Origin: Candidatus Tenebribacter burtonii
Lineage (GTDB): Bacteria; Cloacimonadota; Cloacimonadia; Cloacimonadales; TCS61
Reading direction: 5' to 3'
NCBI GenBank assembly: GCA_030765625.1
Contig: JAVCCF010000033.1
Coordinates: 1-47,753, forward strand
Length of the DNA: 47,753 nucleotides
The position numbers and the translations under genes were made by a program. The notes under the pieces are model-generated. The model did not search any database and was not told the DNA's origin. It saw only the letters and a list, made by a program, of their open reading frames with translations. The number at the start of each line of letters is the position of its first letter. Within the stretch, counting starts at the first letter, position 1. Below, in pieces: positions 17,027 to 26,935 of the stretch.

Positions 17027-18769
17027 TTACTTTATATTAAAGTTATCTATGAATTTTTCTAACACATGACTTCTGGTGGGATGGCGTAATTTACGCAAAG
17101 CCTTATCTTCGATCTGTCGGATCCTCTCACGTGTAACACTAAAGATGTTTCCAACCTCTTCCAAAGTTCTATGATATCCATCATCAATTCCAAAACGTAA
17201 TCTTATTACCCTTTCCTCACGTGAAGTTAAAGTTTTAAGAACATCATCAACCTGTTTCTTGAGTAGAGTTCTCTCAGCCATTCTTTCAGGTGAGATCGTG
17301 GATTTATCTTCTATAAAATCACCCAGCAAACTATCCTCATCCTCATGACCAATTGGATTATCCAACGATACAGGTTCTTTAGTTATCGCCAAAATATTCT
17401 TTATCTTTTCAACAGGAATATCAAGTTCAACTGCTATTTCTTCAGGATATGGTTCTCTTCCAAGTTTCTGCAGTAATTTCCTGCTTGCTCTTTTAACTTT
17501 ATTTATAGATTCGATCATGTGAACTGGAATTCTGATAGTTCTAGCTTGATCTGCAATTGCACGTGTTATCGCCTGCCTTATCCACCAAGTGGCATAGGTA
17601 CTAAATTTGAAACCTTTACGATAATCATATTTCTCAACCGCACGCATAAGTCCGGTATTGCCTTCCTGGATCAAATCAAGAAAATCCAAGCCACGATTAT
17701 TATAACGCTTTGCAATACTGACAACTAAGCGGACATTGGCTTCGATCATATCATTCTTTGATCGTTCCTTCATTTTCTCGCCACGTTCGATTTCATCCAG
17801 CAAACCGATCATTTCATCAGCTGTCATACGAGTTTCAAGTTCCACACGGCGTATTTTTCTTCTTGCATTTTTGATTTTACGCAACGTCTCAACAAATACG
17901 TCAGGTTCTATTTTGGTTTCTTCAAAAACTAATTTATAATCTTCTTCAGATTTATTGGCTTTTCTACCGTAAGTACAAATTTCATCCAAGGAATATTTTC
18001 TGATCTTAGAAAGATGTGTAATACTTTTTTGACTGTCTTTAATTCTATCTACAAGGCTCCGAATACGGTAAACCATTCTCTTTAAGAGTTTTTCATTGTA
18101 TTTTAAAATACCAAATATTTCGATAAGTTTTATTCTTTGTGTATCTATCAATTCCTGATCTAAAAGGTTTTCGTCTTCATCAATATCACTACTGTCGATC
18201 ATTTCACCAATTTTTTCAAATATTGCTTTTGTTCCTCTGATAACCTGTTCAAATTCATTTACAAGGTTAGCTTCTTGAGATTTATCCATCCAAGTTCCAT
18301 ATTCGATCTTAAATATCTGATCAATCTTAACCCTCTTTTCACGATAACGGTGTATAAAATTTTCCATCTCACGAAGAGTACTTCCACTTTTAAAAATATT
18401 TTTATTAATATGTTGCTGTCCGCTCTCGATCTTTTTGGCAATCCGTACTTCTCCCTCACGATCCAGAAGTGGAACACGTCCCATTTCTCCAAGATACATC
18501 CTCACCGGATCATCATAATATTTCCTATTGTGGAACTTTTTGGTTGCTCTTGTTTTCTTTAGGGATATTTTCTTTTTTGTAACCCGTTTTTGAGTTTCGT
18601 CGATGAGATCAATGCCATCTTCTACAAGATCAGAAATAATTTGTTCGATCTTATCAAGGAAGATTGGGCTATTAGGCAGGACCTGATTGATTTGCTTAAA
18701 AGTAAGCAGATCATTATTTTTCCTACCTATTTGAATTAGTTTTTTAATACACTCATTATAACTAAGCAT
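17027..18769 (-). CDS. rpoD: primary RNA polymerase sigma factor
   Basis: A 580-aa sigma70 group 1 protein. Visible parts are region 1.1 (about 1-60), region 1.2 ([22 protein letters not shown], near 85-110), a non-conserved acidic insert, region 2 (about 340-415: [19 protein letters not shown], then the -10-recognising [13 protein letters not shown]), region 3, and region 4 with the -35-recognising helix ([20 protein letters not shown] near 545-565). It therefore directs housekeeping transcription. It is the last protein gene of the cvpA-mutS2-dnaG-rpoD series: its ribosome site AAGGAG overlaps the dnaG stop, 9 bases away. dnaG-rpoD adjacency is the core of the classical macromolecular-synthesis operon. 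Confidence 0.97.
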   Translation of the reverse strand: MLSYNECIKKLIQIGRKNNDLLTFKQINQVLPNSPIFLDKIEQIISDLVEDGIDLIDETQKRVTKKKISLKKTRATKKFHNRKYYDDPVRMYLGEMGRVPLLDREGEVRIAKKIESGQQHINKNIFKSGSTLREMENFIHRYREKRVKIDQIFKIEYGTWMDKSQEANLVNEFEQVIRGTKAIFEKIGEMIDSSDIDEDENLLDQELIDTQRIKLIEIFGILKYNEKLLKRMVYRIRSLVDRIKDSQKSITHLSKIRKYSLDEICTYGRKANKSEEDYKLVFEETKIEPDVFVETLRKIKNARRKIRRVELETRMTADEMIGLLDEIERGEKMKERSKNDMIEANVRLVVSIAKRYNNRGLDFLDLIQEGNTGLMRAVEKYDYRKGFKFSTYATWWIRQAITRAIADQARTIRIPVHMIESINKVKRASRKLLQKLGREPYPEEIAVELDIPVEKIKNILAITKEPVSLDNPIGHEDEDSLLGDFIEDKSTISPERMAERTLLKKQVDDVLKTLTSREERVIRLRFGIDDGYHRTLEEVGNIFSVTRERIRQIEDKALRKLRHPTRSHVLEKFIDNFNIK

Positions 18770-18778
18770 TTAGTCTCC

Positions 18779-20488
18779 TTAGTACAAAGTTCTTCTAACC
18801 ACTTTTTTATTTATTTTTAATATTTCTCTTTTTAACTCATTCTTCTTTGTAAACAGATCCATATTCGTAGGATCATTTAGTATTTCTGCATTTATTATCT
18901 TAAGATCTATATGAAACTTTCTGGTTTTAAGTGCGATGATAGCATCATCAATAGTTTGCGTGGGAATATCTGACATAGAAAGTTCTGTAAGCATATTTCT
19001 AGTATCTTCTTCATCTATCTTGCTTATTAAAGCAGGAATATTACCCATATCTTCTATATGCTCCAAGATTATTTTATAAATTTTTCTATACTTTTCAGTT
19101 AAAAAATAACTCAAATCTATCTCTTGCGCAACTTTTTTATATAACAGTTCATTATTAATAATTAATAATATAATTGCTCGTTCTTCTGTAAAATGCTCTA
19201 TTTCAGAAATTTCTGTACCTTCGGTTTCTTTTTTAAATGATCTTCTTTTTTTTCTTATCTTGGAAGATACTGCATGCTCGGACAATCCAAACGTCTCTGC
19301 AATATCCTGAATTAACAGTTCTTGAGCAATTTCATCTTCTATTTCATTAAGAATATCAAATAGAACAGAAAGTTTACCTTTTTTATCAACACCAATAACT
19401 TCATCATCCTTTAAAAATTCAGCGAGAGGTTTTGCTTTATCTATCATTTCCTGCATACTGGATGCACCATTATTTCTGATGTAGCTGTCAGGATCATCTG
19501 TCTTGGGTAATCCAATAATTTTTACATTAAGCCCTTTACCTAATATCTTTCCAGCAGCACGAACAGCGGCTTTCCTACCTGAGCTATCCCCATCATACAA
19601 CATATAAATATTTTCAGTGAATCTACTTAAAATACTTATTTGAGAATCGGTTAGAGAGGTGCCCAGAGAGGCAACGGAATTTGTAAAACCACTTTCATAA
19701 AGTCTCAGGAAATCTGTATATCCTTCACAGATCAGAGCATTATCTTTTTTAGAAATCGTATATTTAGTATCAAAAAGTCCATAGAGCTCATTTCCTTTTG
19801 TGTAAATATCAGTTGTTGGCGAATTTACATATTTACCACCTGATTGATTTTCGTACAGTTTTCTTCCACCAAATGCTACTACTTTACCAGATGACGAATG
19901 GATCGGAAACATTATCCTTTCACGGAATAAATCATTGTTCTTGAAAGTGAATAAGCCTGTTGTTGCAAGGATCTTTTCATTAATATCATTCTTAAGAAGA
20001 TAGTTGCGCAATCCGCCGTAAGAATTGAGCGCAAATCCTAGTTTGAATTTTTTTATAGTTTCGTCTTTAATATCTCTTTCAATCAGATATTCTAATGCAT
20101 TGTTTCCATGTTCTATTAAATTTTTATAGAAATATCCAGTAGCAATCTCATATATCTTATAGATCAGATCACGTTTAGAATCTTTGCTCTTACTTCCTAT
20201 CGTCTGCTGTACGGTTATACCTGCGCGTGCAGCAAGTTTTCTTAAAGCTTCGGGAAACGATATCTTCTCGAATTCTTGTACAAAAGTTATTACATTTCCA
20301 CCCTTACCGCAACCGAAGCATTTGTAGATCTGTTTTTTAGGACTTACGACAAAAGATGCTGTTTTCTCATCATGGAACGGGCAACGAGCTTTAAAATTAC
20401 TACCCGTTTTCTTAAGAGGAATGTAGCTACTGATAACATCAACTATATCATTTCTTTCAATAATTTCATCAATAACATGCTGATCCAT
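18779..20488 (-). CDS. dnaG: DNA primase
   Basis: A 569-aa primase of standard length. The CHC2 zinc finger is Cys36, His39, Cys57 and Cys60 (CPFHDEKTASF, YKCFGCGKGG). The catalytic TOPRIM core has the Glu of ALICEGYTDF and the Asp pair of MLYDGDSSGRKA. A helical C-terminal region (about 430-569) should bind the replicative helicase DnaB. It synthesises RNA primers for replication. It starts 10 bases after mutS2 and is followed closely by rpoD. An internal motif LTDSQISILSRFTENIYMLY is as expected of the family. Nothing is missing. Confidence 0.97.
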   Translation of the reverse strand: MDQHVIDEIIERNDIVDVISSYIPLKKTGSNFKARCPFHDEKTASFVVSPKKQIYKCFGCGKGGNVITFVQEFEKISFPEALRKLAARAGITVQQTIGSKSKDSKRDLIYKIYEIATGYFYKNLIEHGNNALEYLIERDIKDETIKKFKLGFALNSYGGLRNYLLKNDINEKILATTGLFTFKNNDLFRERIMFPIHSSSGKVVAFGGRKLYENQSGGKYVNSPTTDIYTKGNELYGLFDTKYTISKKDNALICEGYTDFLRLYESGFTNSVASLGTSLTDSQISILSRFTENIYMLYDGDSSGRKAAVRAAGKILGKGLNVKIIGLPKTDDPDSYIRNNGASSMQEMIDKAKPLAEFLKDDEVIGVDKKGKLSVLFDILNEIEDEIAQELLIQDIAETFGLSEHAVSSKIRKKRRSFKKETEGTEISEIEHFTEERAIILLIINNELLYKKVAQEIDLSYFLTEKYRKIYKIILEHIEDMGNIPALISKIDEEDTRNMLTELSMSDIPTQTIDDAIIALKTRKFHIDLKIINAEILNDPTNMDLFTKKNELKREILKINKKVVRRTLY

Positions 20489-20498
20489 TATTCCTCCC

Positions 20499-22844
20499 CT
20501 ATTCCTTGATCTTCACTACGGTCACACCACTTCCACCAGCTTCTGGAGGAGGTGAGAAAAATTCTTCTGTGTTATTATTTGTTCGCAAATAATTTCTAAC
20601 TTTTGAACGCAGTGCTCCAGTTCCTTTTCCATGCACGATACGTATCATGAGTAGTCCGTTTACAACAGCATTATCAATAAAAGTTTCGATTTCAGGTAAA
20701 GCCTCTTCGAATCGAAGTCCTATAATTTTCAATTCCATTTTTGCATCATTTCTAGGAATATTTATGAATTTATTCTTATTTGTTTTTTTTACTTTTTTCT
20801 CTGTAATCAGATAAAGTCGATCTGAAGTTGTATTAAGAAAAATTCCATCCATATCGACTTTGATTTTCTTTTCTGAGATCTCAACTATTTCACCTTCCAT
20901 TTCCATCTCTTTAAGCCAAACCTTCATTCCGATCTTCGGATTGCTGACTGATTCACGTGAGATTTCGGAAAGCTGTTCTTCTTCCTTACTCAAATCGCGA
21001 TTAAGCTGTGTCACTTTTTTTAAAGATCTTTCAAATTTATCTTTTTTCTCACTTTTATTAGAACGTTTTATATCTTTAATTTCCATGTTCAATTCTTTTT
21101 GCATGGATGTTAAGAATTCACGAGCATCGCGTAAAGACTTCTTCTTGATCTCTTTTTTGTCTTTTTCCAGAGTTTTGATCTGATCTTGGTGTTCGGAAAT
21201 TTTCTGATTCAAAAGTGCGGTTTTCAATTCAAACTGGTATAATTGGCGTGAAAGAGATTTTTTCTCTTCCGACATTTTTTTTATCAATTCAGTTAATTCA
21301 ACATTTTGTTTGCCGGTTAATTTTTTTGCTCTTTCAATAAGATCTTTTTGTAAACCAAGCCGAAATGCAACCTCAATAGCAAAACTATTTCCGGGTAAAC
21401 CAAGTTTGAATTGATAAGTAGGTTTGTGTTTGGCAGGATCAAACTGCATTGCTGCATTTATGCACTTTTCATGTTTCTCTGCAAAAACTTTAAGCGATGT
21501 ATAATGTGTACTGATAACACCTACTGCATTATTTTCTGCCAAGTTCTCAAGAATAGCCTGAGCTAAAGCCGATCCCTGTTCAGGGTCTGTCGCAGCACCT
21601 ATCTCATCGATAAGAACTAGTATTTTAGAATTAATGCTTTCTGTCATTTCTCTGATATTCTTAATATGAGAAGAAAATGTACTTAGGGAATTTTCCAACG
21701 ACTGGCTATCTCCAATATCAGCAAGAATTGAATCAAATGAACCAATTATACTATGAGGATCGGCTGGAATAGGCAAACCAGATCTCGCCATTAAGGTAAG
21801 TATTCCCACAGTTTTTAAGGTAACGGTTTTTCCACCGGTATTCGGACCTGAAACTAAAAGCAAATTATAATCATATCCAAGTTCCAGATCAAAGGGGATC
21901 ACATCTTCAAATTTTTCAAAAGCAAGTATTAGAAGCGGATGTCTGGCATTCTTCAATTTAATTTGAGATTTTTCTGAAAGTACCGGTTTTTCTGCTTTGA
22001 GTCGATTAGCTAAACGAGCAGCCGCAAAGAAGAAATCTAATTCTTGAAGATAGATAATTTCTTCCAATAATACACTTTTATGATCAAGTATCATCTCTGT
22101 ATATTCTTTAAATATTCGGAAGATTTCTTGTTTTTCTTCGCTGGACATAAGTTCAAGATCATTATTTAATCCAACTATCTCATGAGGTTCCATATAAATT
22201 GAAGATTTGCTGGAAGAACGTCCATGCACAATTCCCTGAACAAATGGAAATGCTCCCTCTTTTATGGGAATTACATATCTGCCATTACGCTGAGTGACAA
22301 TGCTATCGTGCAAAAATTTCCTGGCAGAAAGAGCTTCAACTTTTTTATTAAGAGTGGAAACCAGATTTTTTCTTACTTGCTTCTTTTTTCTTCTGATCGA
22401 TGCAAGAGCCGATGATGCATTATCTTTAACTTCACCATCGCTTTCAAATATCTGGTTAAATCTTAACTCGATATCATCAAGTGGAATTATCCTGTTAACG
22501 AATTTCAAATATTGAGGATGATCATTTAATTCTTCAATGTTCTTTGAGATTCTATTTGCGCATGAAACATTAAAATATATTTGTTGGAATTCTTCAAAAT
22601 TATAAGTTTGATGTTTTTGTTCAGAGATTATTTCTTCAATGTCTGAAATATTTTCAAAATTATGTGAGATGCCTTTTTTTAATAAAATTTGGATCTCTGA
22701 GGTTAGCTCAAGTTTATAAGTGATCTCTGCAATCGTGCTTAATGGCCGTAGGTCTAATGCCTTTCTGCTTCCAAGCTGAGAATGACATTCCCGCACTAGA
22801 TATTCTTTTATCTTATCAAACTCGAGTTGCTTATGTGAATTCAT
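20499..22844 (-). CDS. mutS2: endonuclease MutS2
   Basis: A 781-aa MutS2. It lacks the mismatch-recognition domain of MutS and has the core/clamp helices, then an ATPase with Walker A GPNTGGKT (about 331-338) and Walker B LVLIDEIGAATDP, a long coiled-coil Lys/Glu-rich segment (about 510-640), a KOW-like linker and a C-terminal Smr domain (about 705-781, with RIVHGKGTGALR). Members of this family act against recombination or rescue collided ribosomes; the Smr domain provides nuclease activity. The start codon directly follows the cvpA stop (TAAATG), so translation is coupled. All motifs are intact. Confidence 0.95.
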   Translation of the reverse strand: MNSHKQLEFDKIKEYLVRECHSQLGSRKALDLRPLSTIAEITYKLELTSEIQILLKKGISHNFENISDIEEIISEQKHQTYNFEEFQQIYFNVSCANRISKNIEELNDHPQYLKFVNRIIPLDDIELRFNQIFESDGEVKDNASSALASIRRKKKQVRKNLVSTLNKKVEALSARKFLHDSIVTQRNGRYVIPIKEGAFPFVQGIVHGRSSSKSSIYMEPHEIVGLNNDLELMSSEEKQEIFRIFKEYTEMILDHKSVLLEEIIYLQELDFFFAAARLANRLKAEKPVLSEKSQIKLKNARHPLLILAFEKFEDVIPFDLELGYDYNLLLVSGPNTGGKTVTLKTVGILTLMARSGLPIPADPHSIIGSFDSILADIGDSQSLENSLSTFSSHIKNIREMTESINSKILVLIDEIGAATDPEQGSALAQAILENLAENNAVGVISTHYTSLKVFAEKHEKCINAAMQFDPAKHKPTYQFKLGLPGNSFAIEVAFRLGLQKDLIERAKKLTGKQNVELTELIKKMSEEKKSLSRQLYQFELKTALLNQKISEHQDQIKTLEKDKKEIKKKSLRDAREFLTSMQKELNMEIKDIKRSNKSEKKDKFERSLKKVTQLNRDLSKEEEQLSEISRESVSNPKIGMKVWLKEMEMEGEIVEISEKKIKVDMDGIFLNTTSDRLYLITEKKVKKTNKNKFINIPRNDAKMELKIIGLRFEEALPEIETFIDNAVVNGLLMIRIVHGKGTGALRSKVRNYLRTNNNTEEFFSPPPEAGGSGVTVVKIKE

Positions 22845-23405
22845 TTATTTGTCTATATTGTCCTTAATCAGTTTCTCAATCATTTCTGAGGTCTTATCAA
22901 TATCCTTTCCAGTGTTCTGCATTTTTTCTTTTAACCCAGGATATTTTAACTCAATTTTATCCGTAACGTTACGAATATTTGTTGTTATTTTAGAAGAAGA
23001 TGTAAAATCACGGATTTGCTCCTCAAATGGTAACAGGTTTAGCAGAAGAAGGATAATGGCAATAATAAGTGCACCGTTAATAACACCCAAGATTGCACCC
23101 AAAAATCTATCTAACCATTTTAATTTAAGAAATTCTATTATCATTAGTAAGATCTTTATTGCGATTTTAGCTATTAATATAGTTACCAAAATAATCAGAA
23201 TATAAGAACATATAATAGCCAGTGTTTCATTAAATCCCCACTTTATAATAAGCAATCCCTTAATTATATGGCCAGTTTTGGCAATTAGTAAAACGATAAC
23301 AACCAAACTTAAAAGACTAATAATGCTTTTAATAAAACCTCTGCTCAATCCGTAAAAAAATAAAATTAAAAAAAAGACACTGAGAATAATATCAAGAATA
23401 CCCAT
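22845..23405 (-). CDS. cvpA: CvpA family membrane protein
   Basis: A 186-aa protein with four hydrophobic helices in the first 125 residues (from GILDIILSVFFLILFFYGLSRG), then a charged, probably cytosolic or periplasmic tail of about 60 residues. Family: CvpA, originally named for colicin V production and now linked to envelope homeostasis. It is the first gene after the hairpin at 23445-23469, with GGATGG before its ATG, and is joined without a gap to mutS2. cvpA-mutS2 adjacency is common in bacteria, which supports the call. Confidence 0.88.
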   Translation of the reverse strand: MGILDIILSVFFLILFFYGLSRGFIKSIISLLSLVVIVLLIAKTGHIIKGLLIIKWGFNETLAIICSYILIILVTILIAKIAIKILLMIIEFLKLKWLDRFLGAILGVINGALIIAIILLLLNLLPFEEQIRDFTSSSKITTNIRNVTDKIELKYPGLKEKMQNTGKDIDKTSEMIEKLIKDNIDK

Positions 23406-23444
23406 TTTTCCATCCTTTGTTTTTTATAAACAGTTATTTAGAGT

Positions 23445-23469
23445 AAAAAGGGGAGATACCATCTCCCCC
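23445..23469 (-). terminator. intrinsic terminator/attenuator between yqeY and cvpA
   Basis: GGGGAGA and TCTCCCC pair around TACCA. On the minus strand the stem is followed by a T5 run, so rpsU-yqeY transcripts should stop here. cvpA begins only about 40 bases later with no clear promoter between, so partial readthrough is likely and would set the level of the downstream operon. Confidence 0.8.
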
Positions 23470-23499
23470 ACAAATTATTTAAACTCTATTGATTACTGA

Positions 23500-23940
23500 T
23501 CAGCTTAGCAATTCTCTTCTAACAATTGCACTTAAGCTTTTCCCATCTACATTACTACCAAGTTTCTCTTTGAGATACTTCATTACAATTCCCATATCTT
23601 TCATAGAACCAGCATTGAGATGAACAATAGCATCACTGACCTCTTTTTCTAATTCAGCTTCGGAGATTTCTTCCGGTAAATAAACTTTGATGATCTCAAT
23701 CTCTCTATTCTCAATTTCTGCAAGTTCTGGGCGATTACCCTGTATATAAAGTTCAGCTGCCTGCTGGCGTTGTTTAACCTGAATCTTAAATACAGAAATA
23801 ACCTCATCATCAGTAAGCTCTTTTTTTTGTTCAAGCTTCTTATATTGAACTGCAGATTTCAAAGCACGAAGAACTTTAAGCATTTCTTTGTCCTTCTTTT
23901 GCATTGCTTTTTTTAGATCAATATTAATTCGTGTGAGCAT
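23500..23940 (-). CDS. yqeY: GatB/YqeY domain protein
   Basis: A 146-aa protein of the YqeY family, homologous to the helical tail domain of the GatB amidotransferase subunit. The whole length matches: MLTRINIDLKKAMQKKDK at the start, EIIKVYLPEEISEAEL in the middle, and GKSLSAIVRRELL at the end. The exact biochemical role is not settled; a tRNA-binding function is inferred from GatB. It begins 4 bases after rpsU, an adjacency conserved in many bacteria, and ends at the terminator at 23445-23469. Confidence 0.93.
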   Translation of the reverse strand: MLTRINIDLKKAMQKKDKEMLKVLRALKSAVQYKKLEQKKELTDDEVISVFKIQVKQRQQAAELYIQGNRPELAEIENREIEIIKVYLPEEISEAELEKEVSDAIVHLNAGSMKDMGIVMKYLKEKLGSNVDGKSLSAIVRRELLS

Positions 23941-23944
23941 ATCT

Positions 23945-24148
23945 CTAGGAAAAACGTCTTTGTTTTCTAAGACGCTTCATAGCCTTTCTTACTTGTTCGT
24001 TTTTCTCTTTTTTGCGAACTACACTTGGTTTTTCGTAATATTTAATCTTCTTAAGGTCAGATAAAAGACCAGCTCTTTCGCAAGACTTTTTGAATCTTCT
24101 AAGCAGTACTTGAAAAGATTCACCATTTTTAGCAATAACTTTTGGCAA
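23945..24148 (-). CDS. rpsU: ribosomal protein bS21, TTG start
   Basis: A 67-aa bS21: (M)PKVIAKNGESFQVLLRRF, then KKSCERAGLLSDLKK and a basic tail RKAMKRLRKQRRFS. The start is set by homology: family members begin M-P-x-V, and here the codon before PKVIAKNG is TTG (24146-24148), with a strong GGGGGTGA ribosome site 5 bases upstream. The frame stays open further upstream, but that extension is not ribosomal. It is an RNA-binding protein of the small subunit that helps initiation. With yqeY it forms a short unit ahead of cvpA-mutS2-dnaG-rpoD, the extended macromolecular-synthesis locus. Confidence 0.93.
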   Translation of the reverse strand: MPKVIAKNGESFQVLLRRFKKSCERAGLLSDLKKIKYYEKPSVVRKKEKNEQVRKAMKRLRKQRRFS

Positions 24149-24360
24149 AGAAATCACCCCCTTTTTTGTTTGCGTGAATTTCAAAACTCTGAGCATCACT
24201 AATCCTGTCAAGCCTAAATATACCGATATTAATAATTTGTAAATCAAATTCTTATTTATCTTATACAATACTGCTATCCAAGCCTTTTTGAATAATTTCC
24301 GAAACTTTAATTCATTGATTCACAAAAAAAAGCTTGAATAAATATCATAGATTTTAGTTA

Positions 24361-24389
24361 TTGCACAAATTAAATAAAATATATAAAAT
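24361..24389 (+). promoter_or_regulatory. candidate promoter for the PpiD-like gene
   Basis: TTGCAC (24361-24366) and TAAAAT (24384-24389) are 17 bases apart. The predicted start of transcription would fall close to the GGAGG at 24396-24400, so the leader would be very short. A second, leftward promoter for rpsU must also lie in 24149-24407 but is not obvious in this AT-rich DNA. Confidence 0.3.
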
Positions 24390-24407
24390 ATTTTTGGAGG
24401 AAGTATA

Positions 24408-26183
24408 ATGTTACAAGGATTTAGAAAACATGGTTCGTGGATAGTTTTAGTAATTGCTGCTGTTTTTATTATTTCAATGGCAATTGGTGGAATTACCAGT
24501 ATTTTTATTAAAAAACCATTTGTGGGAAGTATCGCAGGAAAAAAGATTTACCCGAATGATTTTAGCGAATATTTACAAAATGCGTATGCTGGTTTTGCTC
24601 AACAAAATCCCGATAAAGAAATTGATGAACAAACTGCAAAACAGCTGAATGATCAAACTTGGAATCAGCTTGTGCAACAAATCTTATTTGATAAAGCTGT
24701 AAAAAAACGTCACATAAAAATTACTGATGACGATATTATAGAGGAATTGAAAAATCCGGCAGAAGATATCATAAGCATTCCACAATTCCAAACTGATGAA
24801 AAATTTGATTATGTAAAATATGAAACACTTCTTATGGAAAATCCTGAATTCGCAAACTGGTTGGAAAGCCGTATCAGAGGAACTCTTCCATATCAGAGAC
24901 TCTATGATAATGTAAAGTCTGAAGTAACAGTTACGGTTGAAGAAGTTAAAGAACAATACATTGACGATAACAATCTTGCTGATGCAGATATAATATTTTT
25001 TAATCCTAATAAGATGAAAGATATAGAAGTAACTGACGAAGATATGCAGACATATTACGAAGAGAATAAGGAAGAATTCAAAAAAGAACCTGCCAGAAAA
25101 CTAAAATATGTAGCTGTTAATCTAAAACCGAGTGAAGCTGATATAAAACTTGTGAAAATAAGAGTTGATTCAATATACAATCTTGCTATTAGCAACAAAG
25201 ATTTTGTTGAACTTGCTAAGAAATATTCCGAAGGACCTTCCGCACCACAAGGTGGAGACTTGGGCTATTTTGCTAAAGGAAAGATGGTCCCCGCTTTTGA
25301 AAAGGTAGCATTCCAGTTAAATATAGGTGATATCAGTGAACCAGTTCATTCTAGATTTGGTTGGCATATTATCAAGCTTTATGATAAACGAACGAAAGAT
25401 GGTGTAGAAGAAATCAAGGCAAGTCATATACTCCTAAAAGAAGAAGCTTCTGAAGCAACAAAAAATAATCTGGAAATTTTAGCAAATGACCTTTATACAA
25501 ATGCACAAGATCTTGGTTTAGATAAAGCAGCTGAAGAACTTGCTTATGAGATCACTGAGACAAAAGAAATTTACGAATCAGCAAAATATATTGGTGGTAT
25601 TGGCAAAAATGATGAACTTGTTAAATTTGCTTTTGAAAACAAAATAGGAAAACTTGCTGAACCTGTTTTCAAAGATGACGGCAATTATCTTCTGTGCGAA
25701 GTATCATTTATTATTGGAGAACATTATCAAGTATTTGAAGATGCTAAACGACAAATCGAAAGTATAGTAAAAAAAGAAAAGCAACAAGAGATATCGCAAA
25801 CAAATGCCATTGAATTTGCAAATAAATTTAATGCGGTAGATTATATGAAAAATGCTGAGTCTGAAGGATTTGAAATTATTGAAGCATTGAATGTGAAAAT
25901 TGACAACACATTTAAACAAATCGGGAATGATGAAGTTCTAAATGAAGCTATCCTGGAAAAAAAAGCCGGAGAATACACTGATGTTATTAATGGCGAAAGA
26001 GCTTCCTATATTGCTTTAGTAAAAGCTCGCACTCATCCTGATATGGATAAATTCGAAAAAGATCAGGACGAACTTATGGAAAAAGCTCAAACAAAAGCAG
26101 AGGATGAGCATTTGAATGAATGGTTTAAGAATTTAAAAGAAAATGCTGAAATTATTGATAATAGAAGTGAATATTATAATTAG
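24408..26183 (+). CDS. membrane-anchored peptidyl-prolyl isomerase (PpiD/SurA-like)
   Basis: A 591-aa foldase. The N-terminus has one membrane helix (about 11-35, IVLVIAAVFIISMAIGGI) with no cleavage site, as in PpiD. A SurA_N-like chaperone region follows (about 40-220), then a parvulin domain (about 225-325: DFVELAKKYSEGP, GGDLGYFAKGKMVPAFEKVAF, HSRFGWHIIKLYD). A second, degenerate parvulin-like domain begins KASHILLKEEA near 343. It should assist folding of exported and outer-membrane proteins at the outer face of the inner membrane. The GGAGG ribosome site fits the start. It stands alone, between a divergent promoter region and a terminator. The PpiD-like rather than SurA-like call rests on the membrane anchor. 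Confidence 0.88.
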   Translation: MLQGFRKHGSWIVLVIAAVFIISMAIGGITSIFIKKPFVGSIAGKKIYPNDFSEYLQNAYAGFAQQNPDKEIDEQTAKQLNDQTWNQLVQQILFDKAVKKRHIKITDDDIIEELKNPAEDIISIPQFQTDEKFDYVKYETLLMENPEFANWLESRIRGTLPYQRLYDNVKSEVTVTVEEVKEQYIDDNNLADADIIFFNPNKMKDIEVTDEDMQTYYEENKEEFKKEPARKLKYVAVNLKPSEADIKLVKIRVDSIYNLAISNKDFVELAKKYSEGPSAPQGGDLGYFAKGKMVPAFEKVAFQLNIGDISEPVHSRFGWHIIKLYDKRTKDGVEEIKASHILLKEEASEATKNNLEILANDLYTNAQDLGLDKAAEELAYEITETKEIYESAKYIGGIGKNDELVKFAFENKIGKLAEPVFKDDGNYLLCEVSFIIGEHYQVFEDAKRQIESIVKKEKQQEISQTNAIEFANKFNAVDYMKNAESEGFEIIEALNVKIDNTFKQIGNDEVLNEAILEKKAGEYTDVINGERASYIALVKARTHPDMDKFEKDQDELMEKAQTKAEDEHLNEWFKNLKENAEIIDNRSEYYN

Positions 26184-26210
26184 AATTTTCTGAAGTTATC
26201 TTAGATATTT

Positions 26211-26239
26211 AAAAGCGGGTTTTACTACCCGCTTTTTTT
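26211..26239 (+). terminator. intrinsic terminator of the PpiD-like gene
   Basis: AAAAGCGGGT and ACCCGCTTTT form a 10-bp stem, followed by T's, 28 bases after the stop codon. Confidence 0.9.
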
Positions 26240-26262
26240 ATCCAAGATTTGATCCTGAGTTC

Positions 26263-26350
26263 GTGTCATCCTGAGCATAGTCGAAGGAGCAACACAAATG
26301 ATTATACACTTATGGTTCGACTAAGCCCTGTCCTGAGCGCGCCGAAGGTC
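26263..26350. repeat. dispersed TCCTGAG/TCGAAGG repeat, two degenerate units
   Basis: GTCATCCTGAGCATAGTC plus GAAGGA (26265-26288) and a diverged unit TGTCCTGAGCGCGCCGAAGG (26329-26348) lie 60 bases apart. A third copy, inverted, is at 33729-33764. Short repeats of this type are scattered in intergenic DNA of many FCB genomes. There is no coding frame here. Confidence 0.6.
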
Positions 26351-26414
26351 TCACCATGACAACATTATAGATATTGATTGTAATTAAATTTTTCAATCTA
26401 AAATTGTGCTTCTT

Positions 26415-26789
26415 CTATAATTTAAAACCGTGTGGTAATAAATCTCTTATACTCGTTTCAAACTCATCAGTTAAGGAAACTATTGTGATCTTAAGATCGG
26501 ATGAAAATTCTGAAATAACCTGCCGACAAGCACCACAGGGATAAAATAATTCTTCTGTATTAGAAAATATGACTAACTCTTTAAAGTTCGTCTCACCTTC
26601 GGATACAGCCTTAAAGATAGCTGTTCTTTCGGCACAATTTGTTAATCCGTAAGATGAGTTTTCAACGTTGCAGCCTGTGAATATTTTACCCGATTCTGTA
26701 AGTAATGCTGCACCAACCTGAAATCCGGAATATGGGACATAAGCATTTTCCGATACCTTCTTTGCAGCTTCTATTAATTTCTGTTTCAT
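26415..26789 (-). CDS. cdd: cytidine deaminase
   Basis: A 124-aa homotetrameric-type cytidine deaminase with the zinc site complete: the Cys and catalytic Glu of NCAERTAIF, and PCGACRQVI supplying the other two cysteines. Substrate-binding FQVGAALLT and CNVENSSYG are present. It turns cytidine and deoxycytidine into uridine and deoxyuridine in pyrimidine salvage. The ATG at 26789 is chosen because AAGGAG lies 6 bases upstream; a longer frame to 26813 contains that site inside it. It is monocistronic; no other nucleotide-salvage gene lies beside it. Confidence 0.94.
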   Translation of the reverse strand: MKQKLIEAAKKVSENAYVPYSGFQVGAALLTESGKIFTGCNVENSSYGLTNCAERTAIFKAVSEGETNFKELVIFSNTEELFYPCGACRQVISEFSSDLKITIVSLTDEFETSIRDLLPHGFKL

Positions 26790-26935
26790 AGTTTTCTCCT
26801 TGCTATGCATCAAAACCAGCTATTTGCTGTAGTATTGTAAAGTGATTTTTCTAAAACAAAATAAAATATAACAAATATTTTGACATTAATGATCGCAATT
26901 TCATTTATCTTTTTGTAGAGCAATGGAGGGAAATC

